7,742 bases of DNA. Source: Chloroflexota bacterium (GTDB taxonomy: Bacteria; Chloroflexota; Anaerolineae; B4-G1). The position numbers and the translations under genes were made by a program. Position 1 is the first letter of the stretch. Every line of letters begins with the position of its first letter. Under the pieces are notes generated by a model. The model worked only from the letters and a program-made list of their open reading frames with translations, did not search any database and was not told where the DNA came from. The stretch covers positions 1 to 7,742 of the forward strand of contig JAUVSX010000130.1 in NCBI GenBank assembly GCA_030596915.1. Direction: 5' to 3'. Positions 1 through 6,771 of the stretch are shown piece after piece.

Positions 1-1534
1 GAAGCAGGACGCTGACATATGCGAGCTGGTGGCCCCTCGCAACAACTATCTCGGTGTGATGCTCCCCTACACGCCACTCCACCACGTGCTGCTGCGCGAC
101 ATAGACCGGCCGCTGGTGATGACTAGCGGCAATCTGTCGGAGGAGCCCATTGCCTGCGGCAATGACGAAGCGCTGCGCCGCCTCTCTCATCTGGCCGATG
201 GGTTCCTGCTGCATGATCGCGACATTCACGCTCGCTACGACGATTCGGTCTGGTGCGTGGTCCGCATTCCGGCGTACGCGTGTCCAGAGTCAGCAGCAGA
301 CCAGGCAGCCAGTTCCCGTGGATTAGAGAGCAGTTTTGCGCAGCCCATCCGGCGCTCGCGGGGCTACGCTCCATTTCCGGTCAAACTGCCCTTCCAGACC
401 AGGCCGACGCTTGCCTGCGGCCCGGAACTGAAGAACACGTTCTGTGTCACTCGGGATGAGTACGCGTTCGTCAGCCAGCACATTGGCGACCTGGAGAACC
501 TGGAGACGCTGGAGCACTTCGAGGCGACGATCGAGCTCTACAAGCAGCTCTTCCGGGTCGAGCCCGAGCTGGTGGCCTATGACCAGCACCCCGCGTATCT
601 ATCTACAAAGTACGCGAAGGCGCTGGACGTTGAGGCCGCCTCGCTCTTCGCGATCCAGCACCACCACGCCCACATTGCCAGTTGCCTGGTCGACAACGGC
701 TGGCCGCAGGATGCGGGGCCGGCTATTGGCGTGGCGTGGGATGGCACTGGCTACGGCAGCGACGGGCACATGTGGGGCGGGGAATTCTTGGTGGCCGACT
801 ACGAGAGCTTTCGGCGGGCGGGGCACCTCGAGACTATGCCGATGCCCGGCGGCGACGCGGCCATCCGCAACCCGTACCGCCTGGCAAGCGCGTATGTGTA
901 CGCGCTCACGGGCCGGATGAAGTCGTTTGGGGCCGATGCCGGTGAGGGAGAGCTGGGCATCATCCGCAAGCAGGTTGACGAGGGCATCAACTGCCCACTG
1001 ACCTCAGCCGGTGGGCGGATGTTCGACGCTGTCTCTGCGCTGCTGGGCATACGACCGCGGGTCTCCTACGAGGCCCAGGCCGCGATGGAACTGGAGAGAG
1101 CCGCGCAGTCTGGAGCGCTCGCGCGGTCGGCCAACGGCTGCGGCTATCCGTTTGGCATCGATGTGGGCGCGGCCGAAGGCAGCGCTGATTCCGGAGGGGT
1201 GTGGGTCGTTCGGCTGGCGGAGATGTTCGAGGGGCTGCTCGCGGACCGGCGGAACGGTATCGCTATTGGAGAAATCGCCTACAGGTTCCACGTCACCGTA
1301 GCCGAGATGATCCGGGCGATGTGCGAGCGCATCGCTTGCGAGACCGGACTCGACACGGGGGCGCTGAGTGGAGGGTGCTTCCAGAACCGGCTCCTTCTGG
1401 CGATGGTGGTGCCGCGACTGCGAGAGACGGGTTTCAGTGTCTTGCTTCACCGGCAGGTGCCGTGCAACGATGGTGGCATCTCGCTGGGGCAGGCCGTGAT
1501 TGCGCATCACGCAGCGCGGACGACGCGTCGTTGA
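1..1534 (+). CDS. hypF: HypF, carbamoyltransferase for [NiFe]-hydrogenase maturation (5'-truncated by window edge)
   Basis: HypF uses carbamoyl phosphate and ATP to make a carbamoyl adenylate, then moves the carbamoyl group to the C-terminal cysteine of HypE. The open frame enters from the left edge (first full codon at position 2), so about a third of the protein (acylphosphatase domain, zinc fingers, start of the YrdC domain) lies outside. The visible part, about 510 residues, begins in the YrdC-like domain with LGVMLPYTPLHHVLL and VMTSGNLSEEP. It passes through the family signature RRSRGYAPFPV and continues in the Kae1/TsaD-like domain. That domain shows the metal-binding HHHAH (nt 659-673), DGTGYGSDGHMWGGEF (from about nt 736) and SGGCFQNRLL (from nt 1367). 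The methionine/GTG at 29 is an internal valine codon of this frame, not the start. About 25 residues between DDSVW and RRSRGY look like extra sequence compared with typical HypF. Identity is certain. Confidence 0.97.
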   Translation, partial: KQDADICELVAPRNNYLGVMLPYTPLHHVLLRDIDRPLVMTSGNLSEEPIACGNDEALRRLSHLADGFLLHDRDIHARYDDSVWCVVRIPAYACPESAADQAASSRGLESSFAQPIRRSRGYAPFPVKLPFQTRPTLACGPELKNTFCVTRDEYAFVSQHIGDLENLETLEHFEATIELYKQLFRVEPELVAYDQHPAYLSTKYAKALDVEAASLFAIQHHHAHIASCLVDNGWPQDAGPAIGVAWDGTGYGSDGHMWGGEFLVADYESFRRAGHLETMPMPGGDAAIRNPYRLASAYVYALTGRMKSFGADAGEGELGIIRKQVDEGINCPLTSAGGRMFDAVSALLGIRPRVSYEAQAAMELERAAQSGALARSANGCGYPFGIDVGAAEGSADSGGVWVVRLAEMFEGLLADRRNGIAIGEIAYRFHVTVAEMIRAMCERIACETGLDTGALSGGCFQNRLLLAMVVPRLRETGFSVLLHRQVPCNDGGISLGQAVIAHHAARTTRR

Positions 1535-1559
1535 GGGAATGGCTCGGTGCTGGTATACT
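1531..1559 (+). promoter_or_regulatory. Sigma70-like promoter with extended -10, ahead of hypC
   Basis: A TTGAGG box at 1531-1536 (four of six matches to TTGACA) is followed after 17 nt by TATACT at 1554-1559 (five of six matches to TATAAT). A TG dinucleotide at 1551-1552, one base before the -10, gives an extended -10. The -35 box overlaps the hypF stop codon (1532-1534). Transcription would begin near 1566 and leave a leader of roughly 80 nt before hypC. It sits in the only long gap of the window. The elements are seen directly; activity is inferred. Confidence 0.6.
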
Positions 1560-1648
1560 TGATGTTTCAACGGCCGCGCGTTCGAAGTCTGTTGGCGGCT
1601 GCGGCTGCTTGAGTAAGCATGTGGACACAAAGAGGGGACTGGATTGAT

Positions 1649-1918
1649 ATGTGCCTGGCAATACCGGCGTTGATTAGGACAATCGATGGAAACTCTGGCT
1701 TGGTCGAGATTGGTGGGATTGAGCGCACCGTCAGCCTGGCGCTCACGCCGGAGGCCCAGGTGGGTGACTATGTGCTGCTGCACACAGGCTTCGCCATCAA
1801 TGTGCTTGATGCGGAGGAGGCCCATGAGACATTGCGCCTGCTATCGGAGTTGGCCGAGTTCATTGCCGAGGAGACGGGCACCGGTCTCGCAGTAGAGGGA
1901 ACCCAGGGGACCGGCTAG
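1649..1918 (+). CDS. hypC: HypC/HupF-family hydrogenase maturation chaperone
   Basis: HypC is a small cytoplasmic chaperone. It binds HypD, helps hold the iron during CN/CO ligand assembly, and delivers the Fe(CN)2CO unit to the hydrogenase large-subunit precursor. The start is placed at the ATG at 1649 because the product then begins MCLAIP, the family N-terminus; the cysteine at position 2, after Met removal, is the essential iron-binding residue. An upstream in-frame ATG at 1619 would bury this cysteine and is rejected. The 89-residue product is normal in length, perhaps slightly long at the C-terminus (a Gly/Thr-rich tail after the helix LRLLSELAEFIAEE). The beta-barrel part shows VEIGGIERTVSL and VGDYVLLHTGFAINVLDAEEA, as expected. 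AGGGG at 1633-1637 is a distant but plausible ribosome binding site. The stop lies 4 nt before hypD. Confidence 0.96.
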   Translation: MCLAIPALIRTIDGNSGLVEIGGIERTVSLALTPEAQVGDYVLLHTGFAINVLDAEEAHETLRLLSELAEFIAEETGTGLAVEGTQGTG

Positions 1919-1922
1919 CGGC

Positions 1923-3014
1923 ATGAAGTACGTCGACGAGTATCGTGCCCCTGAGTTGGCCCGCAAACTGCTGGCGAGCATTGAGGCGCGCTCAACGCGG
2001 CCCGTGCGCTTCATGGAGTTCTGCGGCGGGCACACGCATGCCATTTTCCGCCACGGGCTGCGGCAGATGCTGCCCCCAACCGTCCAACTGCGCTCCGGGC
2101 CTGGCTGCCCCGTCTGCGTCACGTCTGATGCCGACATTGATCGCGCGATTGCCACGGCGACACTGCCCGGTGTGATCCTGACGACTTTCGGCGATATGAT
2201 CAAGGTGCCGGGAAGCGACGGATCTCTCCAGACGGCCAAGGCCGAAGGGGCCGACGTGCGGATCGTCTATTCCACGTTGGATGCGCTACAGATCGCCCGC
2301 GACAATCCTGAGAATGAGGTCGTGTTCCTCGGCATCGGCTTCGAGACGACGGCGCCGACGGTGGCTGCATCGATCCTGGAGGCCAGCGCCACGGAGGTGG
2401 ACAACTTCCGCGTCCTATCGCTCCACAAGCTGACGCCCCCGGCCACCTGCGCGCTTCTTGATGCTGGCGAGGTTCGTCTGGACGGGATCATTGGACCTGG
2501 GCACGTGACAACCATTATCGGGAGTGCGGCCTGGGAGTTCCTGCCACGGGACTACGGCGTGCCATGCGCCGTGGCAGGCTTCGAACCACTGGACATCCTG
2601 GAGGCGGTGAGCGCGCTGGTCGAGATGTCCGAAGCGGGCGAGCCGGCCGTTGTGAACAGCTACACGCGCGGCGTCCACCCGGAGGGGAATCGCACAGCGC
2701 AGGGTGTCATGGCTCGTGTGTTCGAGGTGGCCGACGCGGAATGGCGCGGGCTGGGGCGCGTGCCGGCGAGCGGGCTAGCCATACGCCAGGCGTATGCGCC
2801 GTTCGACGCCGCGTTGGCGTTCCCTGTGAAAACTGGACCGGCCCGCGAGCACCCGGGATGCCGCTGTGGGGATGTTCTGCGGGGCACTGCGGAGCCCACC
2901 GATTGCCCCCTGTTCGGCCGGGCATGCACACCGGTCCGCCCCGTTGGCCCCTGTATGGTATCGGCTGAAGGCGCCTGCGCTGCCTGGTACCAGTACGGAG
3001 GCATCCTTGTCTGA
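1923..3014 (+). CDS. hypD: HypD, Fe-S scaffold for Fe(CN)2CO assembly
   Basis: HypD is the iron-sulfur scaffold that, with HypC, binds the hydrogenase iron and accepts cyanide from HypE. At 363 residues it has normal full length. The N-terminal part has CGGHTH with Cys34, and GPGCPVC with Cys62 and Cys65, the redox-active and iron-site cysteines of the family. Further conserved blocks are GIGFETTAPT, GPGHVTTIIG and VAGFEPLDILEAV. The C-terminal cysteine-rich region supplies the [4Fe-4S] ligands: Cys313, Cys315, Cys328, Cys335, Cys344 and Cys352, within CRCGDVLRG, PVGPCMVS and EGACAAWYQYG. AGGGGA at 1905-1910 is the likely ribosome binding site. The end overlaps the proposed hypE start by 8 nt, which suggests translational coupling. 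All key residues are present, so it should be functional. Confidence 0.98.
   Translation: MKYVDEYRAPELARKLLASIEARSTRPVRFMEFCGGHTHAIFRHGLRQMLPPTVQLRSGPGCPVCVTSDADIDRAIATATLPGVILTTFGDMIKVPGSDGSLQTAKAEGADVRIVYSTLDALQIARDNPENEVVFLGIGFETTAPTVAASILEASATEVDNFRVLSLHKLTPPATCALLDAGEVRLDGIIGPGHVTTIIGSAAWEFLPRDYGVPCAVAGFEPLDILEAVSALVEMSEAGEPAVVNSYTRGVHPEGNRTAQGVMARVFEVADAEWRGLGRVPASGLAIRQAYAPFDAALAFPVKTGPAREHPGCRCGDVLRGTAEPTDCPLFGRACTPVRPVGPCMVSAEGACAAWYQYGGILV
2997..3001 (+). promoter_or_regulatory. Ribosome binding site that fixes the hypE start at TTG 3007
   Basis: GGAGG lies at 2997-3001, five bases before a TTG at 3007, inside the last codons of hypD. No ATG is in a suitable place in this frame near the conserved HypE N-terminus; the next candidate, GTG at 3019, is 17 nt from the site. 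The combination favours a TTG start coupled to hypD termination. Confidence 0.7.
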
Positions 3015-4116
3015 CCAAGTGCTGAGCGGCAAGGTACTGCTGGCCCACGGCTCGGGCGGCTACCTGAGCCACGAGCTGGTTGAACGGCTGTTTCTCAAGC
3101 ACTTCCGCAACCCTGTGCTCGCCCGCCTGGATGATGCGGCAGTGGTGGAGGTCTCGAACCTGGGGCTGCTCGTTCCTGGTGCGACCAGCCCGGGAGTGGA
3201 AAACGCAGACCTGAAGCTGGCCTTCACGACCGACTCCTATGTCGTCAGCCCAATCTTCTTCCCTGGCGGCGATATCGGAAAGCTGGCCGTCTGCGGCACG
3301 ATCAATGACCTGGCGATGAGCGGGGCCAAACCGCTCTACCTCAGCGCGGGCTTCATATTGGAGGAGGGGTTGGCGTTTGAGGACCTGGAGCTGGTGGTGG
3401 CCTCAATGGCAGAGACCGCTCGCACTGCTGGTGTATCAATTGTGACCGGCGACACCAAGGTGGTCGGCTACGGGAAGGCCGACAAGCTGTTCATCAACAC
3501 CGCAGGCCTGGGCGTGGTCCCCTCCGATGTGGACATAGGGAGCGACAAGGCCCGCCCCGGCGACGTGATCATCGTGAGCGGCCCGATCGGCGATCATGGT
3601 ATGACGATCATGAGCCAGCGGGAGGGCTTGCGTTTCAGGTCGGCGTTGGAGAGCGATTGCGCACCGCTGCACGGGCTCGTGGCGGCGATATTGGGGGCGG
3701 TTTCCTCGCCTGGTGCGGGCGGCAGCTCCCCGAGCCCGGCAGCCATACGTTGCCTGCGCGATCCCACCCGCGGCGGACTGGCGACCGCCCTGTGCGAGGT
3801 GGCGGACAAGTCCAAACATGGCATCGAGATCGAGGATAGAGCCATTCCCGTCCGCGACGAGGTGCGCGCGGCGTGCGAACTGCTCGGCCTGGATCCGCTA
3901 TACGTAGCAAATGAGGGCAAGCTGGTCGCGTTTGTGGAACCGGGGGCTGTCGACACCGTGTTGACTGCCATGCGCGGCCACCAGTATGGGCGGGATGCGA
4001 CCGTCATCGGCCACGTGACAGATGAACACCGGGGCCGCGTCGTGCTGCGCACCGCCCTGGGCGCTCGGCGCATCGTCGACATGCTCGTAGGGGAACAGCT
4101 TCCCCGTATCTGCTGA
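3007..4116 (+). CDS. hypE: HypE, carbamoyl dehydratase/cyanide donor
   Basis: HypE is an AIRS/PurM-family ATPase that dehydrates the carbamoyl group placed by HypF on its terminal cysteine. This gives a thiocyanate that is passed to the HypC-HypD iron. With the TTG start it has 369 residues, somewhat longer than the usual 330-350. Landmarks are HGSGG at residues 14-18, the AIRS block TTDSYVVSPIFFPGGDIGKL followed by CGTINDLAMSGA, VTGDTKVV, GDHGMTI, DPTRGG from residue 252, and the required C-terminal PRIC ending in Cys369. The extra length comes from a loop after LGLLV (GATSPGVENAD) and a Gly/Ser/Pro-rich loop around nt 3703-3744. The open frame extends upstream to 2866, but that part overlaps the conserved hypD C-terminus and matches nothing in HypE, so it is excluded. 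The start carries more doubt than the identity. Confidence 0.96.
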   Translation: MSDQVLSGKVLLAHGSGGYLSHELVERLFLKHFRNPVLARLDDAAVVEVSNLGLLVPGATSPGVENADLKLAFTTDSYVVSPIFFPGGDIGKLAVCGTINDLAMSGAKPLYLSAGFILEEGLAFEDLELVVASMAETARTAGVSIVTGDTKVVGYGKADKLFINTAGLGVVPSDVDIGSDKARPGDVIIVSGPIGDHGMTIMSQREGLRFRSALESDCAPLHGLVAAILGAVSSPGAGGSSPSPAAIRCLRDPTRGGLATALCEVADKSKHGIEIEDRAIPVRDEVRAACELLGLDPLYVANEGKLVAFVEPGAVDTVLTAMRGHQYGRDATVIGHVTDEHRGRVVLRTALGARRIVDMLVGEQLPRIC

Positions 4117-4136
4117 ATCACGGGACACCACCATTG

Positions 4137-5711
4137 ATGGCCGAGACCTGGCGACTCCTGGATACGGCTCCCTGTCCGGCGGCCGAGAACATGGCCTTGG
4201 ACGAGGTTGTGCTCAAGGCGCGCGCCCAGAACCGGGTTCCCAACACTGTTCGGTTCCTCCAGTTCCTGCCCCGCTGCACGCTCGTGGGATACCACCAGGC
4301 GGTGGAGCAGGAGATACGCGTCGACTACTGCCACGACCACGGGATTGAGATCAACCGGCGACTGACAGGTGGCGGCGGGCTCTTCTGGGACGAGAGCCAG
4401 CTAGGATGGGAGTTGATCGCCTGGCAGGATGATGACCGTTTCCCTCGCCGCGTGGAGGAGCTCTATGAGCTACTCTGCCGGGGAACGATTCGGGGGCTGG
4501 CGAAGTTGGGCGTGCACGCTGCCTACCGGCCCAAGAACGACATCGAGGTCAACGGCCGCAAGATATCCGGCACGGGCGGGACCAGCCTGGACGGGGCATT
4601 CCTCTTTCAGGGCTCACTGCTCGTCGACTTCGACGTAGAGACGATGATGCGCGCCCTGCGAATCCCCACCGAGAAGTTGAAAGACAAAGAGATCGAGTCT
4701 GTCCGAGAGCGCGTCACGTGTCTGTCCTGGGAGCTTGGCGCCGCGCCGCCCTTGGACCAGATCAAGTCAGCGATGGCGGAGGGGTTCGCTGAGGTGTTGG
4801 GTGTTGACCTCGAGCCTGGTCCGCTGACCGGTTTCGAGCGTGAGCTTCTGACTGAGCGGCTGCCTTACTTCCAGTCGGAGGAGTGGGTCTACGGCGTGCG
4901 CCGGCCACTGGTGCAGCGCAGCGAGCTCCGCGGCGTCTACAAGAGCCCTGGCGGCCTCATCCGGGCATCGCTCCTTGTCAATGCACAGGCGCGCCGCATC
5001 CGGGAGGTGTTCATCACCGGCGACTTCTTCGCCTACCCCCGTCGGTCGATTCTCGATCTTGAGGCGCGGCTCATAGGGGTGCGGGCCGACGTGGAGGCAG
5101 TGAGCACGATCGTCGAGGCGTTCTTTGCCACAGAGGACATCCAGATTCCCGGTGTCACCGCCGCCGATCTGGTGCGCACGCTCGGTGAGGCGCTGGAGAA
5201 GAGCTCCTACCCACAGTTTGGCATACCCGCCGACCAGGTGAACTCGGTCTTCACCGTTGTGAAGCCACTGGCCGAGGTACCGCCTTGTTCGGTGGTGCTT
5301 CTGCCCTACTGTGCCAAGCTGCCGGAGTGCGACTATCGTTACCAGGAAGGGTGCGACCAATGCGGCCTGTGCTGCGTCGGCGACGCCTTCAGCCTGGCCG
5401 AGGAGATGGGCTTCACCCCTATCTCCATCCAGAGCTACGAGCACCTCGAGCAGACGCTCGAACGCCTCAAGGAAGAGGGAGCAGTGGCCTTCGTGGGCAG
5501 TTGCTGTGAGCCATTCTACGCCAAGCACCGCGACGACTTCGAGCGCATCGGGCTCCCGGGCATCCTGGTCGACGTGGATAGCTCCACTTGCTATGACCTG
5601 GGGCGCGAGCAAGATGCGTACGCCGGGCGCTTCGACAACCAGACCCATCTGAAGCTCGATCTGTTGGCACGCGTCCTGACACGAGCTGGAGACCATGACC
5701 GAACAGGTTGA
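4137..5711 (+). CDS. lplA: Lipoate/octanoate-protein ligase fused to a DUF116-type cysteine-rich domain
   Basis: The predicted protein of 524 residues has three parts. Residues 1 to about 230 are an LplA-type catalytic domain that would adenylate lipoate or octanoate and attach it to a carrier lysine. It shows RRLTGGGG at 74-81 and KNDIEVNGRKISGTGGT with the catalytic lysine at 142. Residues about 240-350 resemble the C-terminal accessory domain of ligases (EEWVYG, GGLIRASLLVNAQARRI, VFITGDFFAYP), corresponding to LplB in split enzymes. Residues about 375-515 match DUF116, with Cys392, 398, 406, 409, 412 and 413 (LPYC, CDQCGLCC), Cys456-457 (GSCCEPF) and Cys485 (SSTCYDLG), a likely metal or Fe-S site of unknown role. 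ATG 4137 is preferred over TTG 4134. No strong Shine-Dalgarno is seen; it follows hypE by 20 nt and overlaps the next gene by 17 nt. The ligase identity is strong; the substrate and the DUF116 role are inferred. Confidence 0.9.
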   Translation: MAETWRLLDTAPCPAAENMALDEVVLKARAQNRVPNTVRFLQFLPRCTLVGYHQAVEQEIRVDYCHDHGIEINRRLTGGGGLFWDESQLGWELIAWQDDDRFPRRVEELYELLCRGTIRGLAKLGVHAAYRPKNDIEVNGRKISGTGGTSLDGAFLFQGSLLVDFDVETMMRALRIPTEKLKDKEIESVRERVTCLSWELGAAPPLDQIKSAMAEGFAEVLGVDLEPGPLTGFERELLTERLPYFQSEEWVYGVRRPLVQRSELRGVYKSPGGLIRASLLVNAQARRIREVFITGDFFAYPRRSILDLEARLIGVRADVEAVSTIVEAFFATEDIQIPGVTAADLVRTLGEALEKSSYPQFGIPADQVNSVFTVVKPLAEVPPCSVVLLPYCAKLPECDYRYQEGCDQCGLCCVGDAFSLAEEMGFTPISIQSYEHLEQTLERLKEEGAVAFVGSCCEPFYAKHRDDFERIGLPGILVDVDSSTCYDLGREQDAYAGRFDNQTHLKLDLLARVLTRAGDHDRTG

Positions 5712-6750
5712 CGTGCTGGTCGTTGGCGCAGGACCGGCAGGCAGCTCCGCCGCACGCATGGCTGCGGCTGGGGGAGCGCGAGTGCTGATGGTCGAGCAGC
5801 GCCCGATCGTGGGGTTGCCTGTGCAGTGCGCGGAGTATGTGCCGGCACAGATCGTCAGCACCATCCGTTTGCCGGAGCAGTGTATCACGCAGCGTATCCG
5901 CACGCTGCGTACTCACCTGCCCGACGGCGACGTCGTGGAGACCAGGGCCGCCGGCTACGTGGTGGAACGGGCGCTCTTGGACAAGGCGCTGGCAGTCTCG
6001 GCTTACCGGGCGGGGGCCCGGATCTGGACGGGAGCTCGGGCGCTCGAGCGGACAGAGCGTGGCGTGCTCGTTCGTCGGGATGCTCAGAGCACCGAGGTTG
6101 TGTGTCGTGTGGTCATCGGCGCGGACGGGCCCAGGTCGAGTGTAGGGAGCTGGATCGGACTGTCGAATGCTTCGTTCATTGATGCGCAGCAGGTAGAGGT
6201 CGTGCTGCCCGACCCGCAGGACTACACTGAGGTGTTCTTCGACCCCGCCTACGCCGGCGGATATGGCTGGCTCTTCCCCAAGGGAGAGACGGCCAATGTG
6301 GGCGTGGGCGTCAACCGCAGCCTGGGGGGGGACCCGCAGCGCGCCCTGGCGCAACTCCTCGACCAACTGGGTATGGGGTCAGGCGCCATCGTAAGCCACA
6401 CGGGCGGCCCGGTCCCCAGCGGGGGTACGTTGGACCGATTGCGGGTGGGTAGCGTCCTGCTCGTGGGCGATGCCGCGGGTCACACCCACCCGGTCACGGG
6501 AGCGGGCATATTCTCCGCCGTCGTGAGCGGCGCCTTTGCGGGCCAGGCGGCGGCAGAGGCCGTGCAGAGCGGAGACTGGGCCACATTGGATGGCTATGAA
6601 AACGAATGGACGCCTTTCATGGGTGGGCCGCTCCGGCACGCGCTGGGCAAGCGGCGCTTCCTGGATCAGCACTGGAGTGACGATCCCGCGGCGCTGAGCG
6701 CACTCATCCGAGAGAACTGGATCGCCTTCAAAGCGTACGGCCGCCGGTAG
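5695..6750 (+). CDS. lipT: Geranylgeranyl-reductase-family FAD oxidoreductase, LipT-like
   Basis: This 351-residue flavoprotein has an N-terminal FAD-binding Rossmann motif VVGAGPAGS (residues 9-17) with the ribose-binding acidic residue Glu34 at the end of the second strand. It has a second FAD motif GDAAGHTHPVTGAGI starting at Gly258, and the family block GGYGWLFPKGETANVGVGV near residues 188-206. Cys45 in PVQCAEYVP corresponds in position to the conserved cysteine region of geranylgeranyl reductases. By domain alone it could reduce isoprenoid chains. However, it lies between a lipoate ligase and a LipS-like radical SAM enzyme, the same company kept by LipT, so a redox role in lipoate assembly is more likely. 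The ATG start is preceded by GGAG at 5688-5691 and overlaps the ligase gene by 17 nt. No membrane segment or extra Fe-S cluster is evident. The family is certain; the LipT role comes from context. Confidence 0.82.
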   Translation: MTEQVDVLVVGAGPAGSSAARMAAAGGARVLMVEQRPIVGLPVQCAEYVPAQIVSTIRLPEQCITQRIRTLRTHLPDGDVVETRAAGYVVERALLDKALAVSAYRAGARIWTGARALERTERGVLVRRDAQSTEVVCRVVIGADGPRSSVGSWIGLSNASFIDAQQVEVVLPDPQDYTEVFFDPAYAGGYGWLFPKGETANVGVGVNRSLGGDPQRALAQLLDQLGMGSGAIVSHTGGPVPSGGTLDRLRVGSVLLVGDAAGHTHPVTGAGIFSAVVSGAFAGQAAAEAVQSGDWATLDGYENEWTPFMGGPLRHALGKRRFLDQHWSDDPAALSALIRENWIAFKAYGRR

Positions 6751-6759
6751 ACAGTAACC

Positions 6760-6765
6760 AAGGAG
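6760..6765 (+). promoter_or_regulatory. Strong ribosome binding site for the radical SAM gene
   Basis: AAGGAG at 6760-6765 stands six bases before the ATG at 6772, in the 21-nt gap after the flavoprotein gene. It is among the best Shine-Dalgarno matches in the window, and it sets the start of the last gene, whose 3' end is not in view. Confidence 0.8.
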
Positions 6766-6771
6766 CTCACT

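Noticed and set aside
1572..1606. Possible hairpin after hypF read as a terminator
   Set aside because: The stem is only six pairs with a long loop and is not followed by a run of T, so it does not look like an intrinsic terminator.
1619..1648. Upstream ATG that would add ten residues to HypC
   Set aside because: HypC function needs the N-terminal MC, which is formed only from the ATG at 1649.
1004..1825. Minus-strand open frame (273 codons) across the hypF end and hypC
   Set aside because: It crosses two conserved genes and the promoter region, and its product is an arginine- and histidine-rich composition typical of a shadow frame.
2866..3006. Upstream extension of the hypE frame
   Set aside because: It overlaps the conserved Fe-S region of hypD, has no HypE similarity, and a good ribosome binding site points to TTG 3007.
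4767..5903. Long open frame on the minus strand (378 codons) opposite the ligase and the LipT-like gene
   Set aside because: It lies fully opposite two genes with clear family motifs, has no recognisable domain, and is the kind of antisense frame that GC-rich coding sequence produces by chance.
5467..6366. Minus-strand open frame (299 codons)
   Set aside because: It overlaps other spurious minus-strand frames and sits opposite the DUF116 domain and the flavoprotein N-terminus; no domain is seen.
5695..6750. Lipid (archaeal-type isoprenoid) reductase as the function of the flavoprotein
   Set aside because: The family allows it, but no isoprenoid or quinone gene is near, while lipoate genes flank it on both sides; kept only as a weaker alternative.
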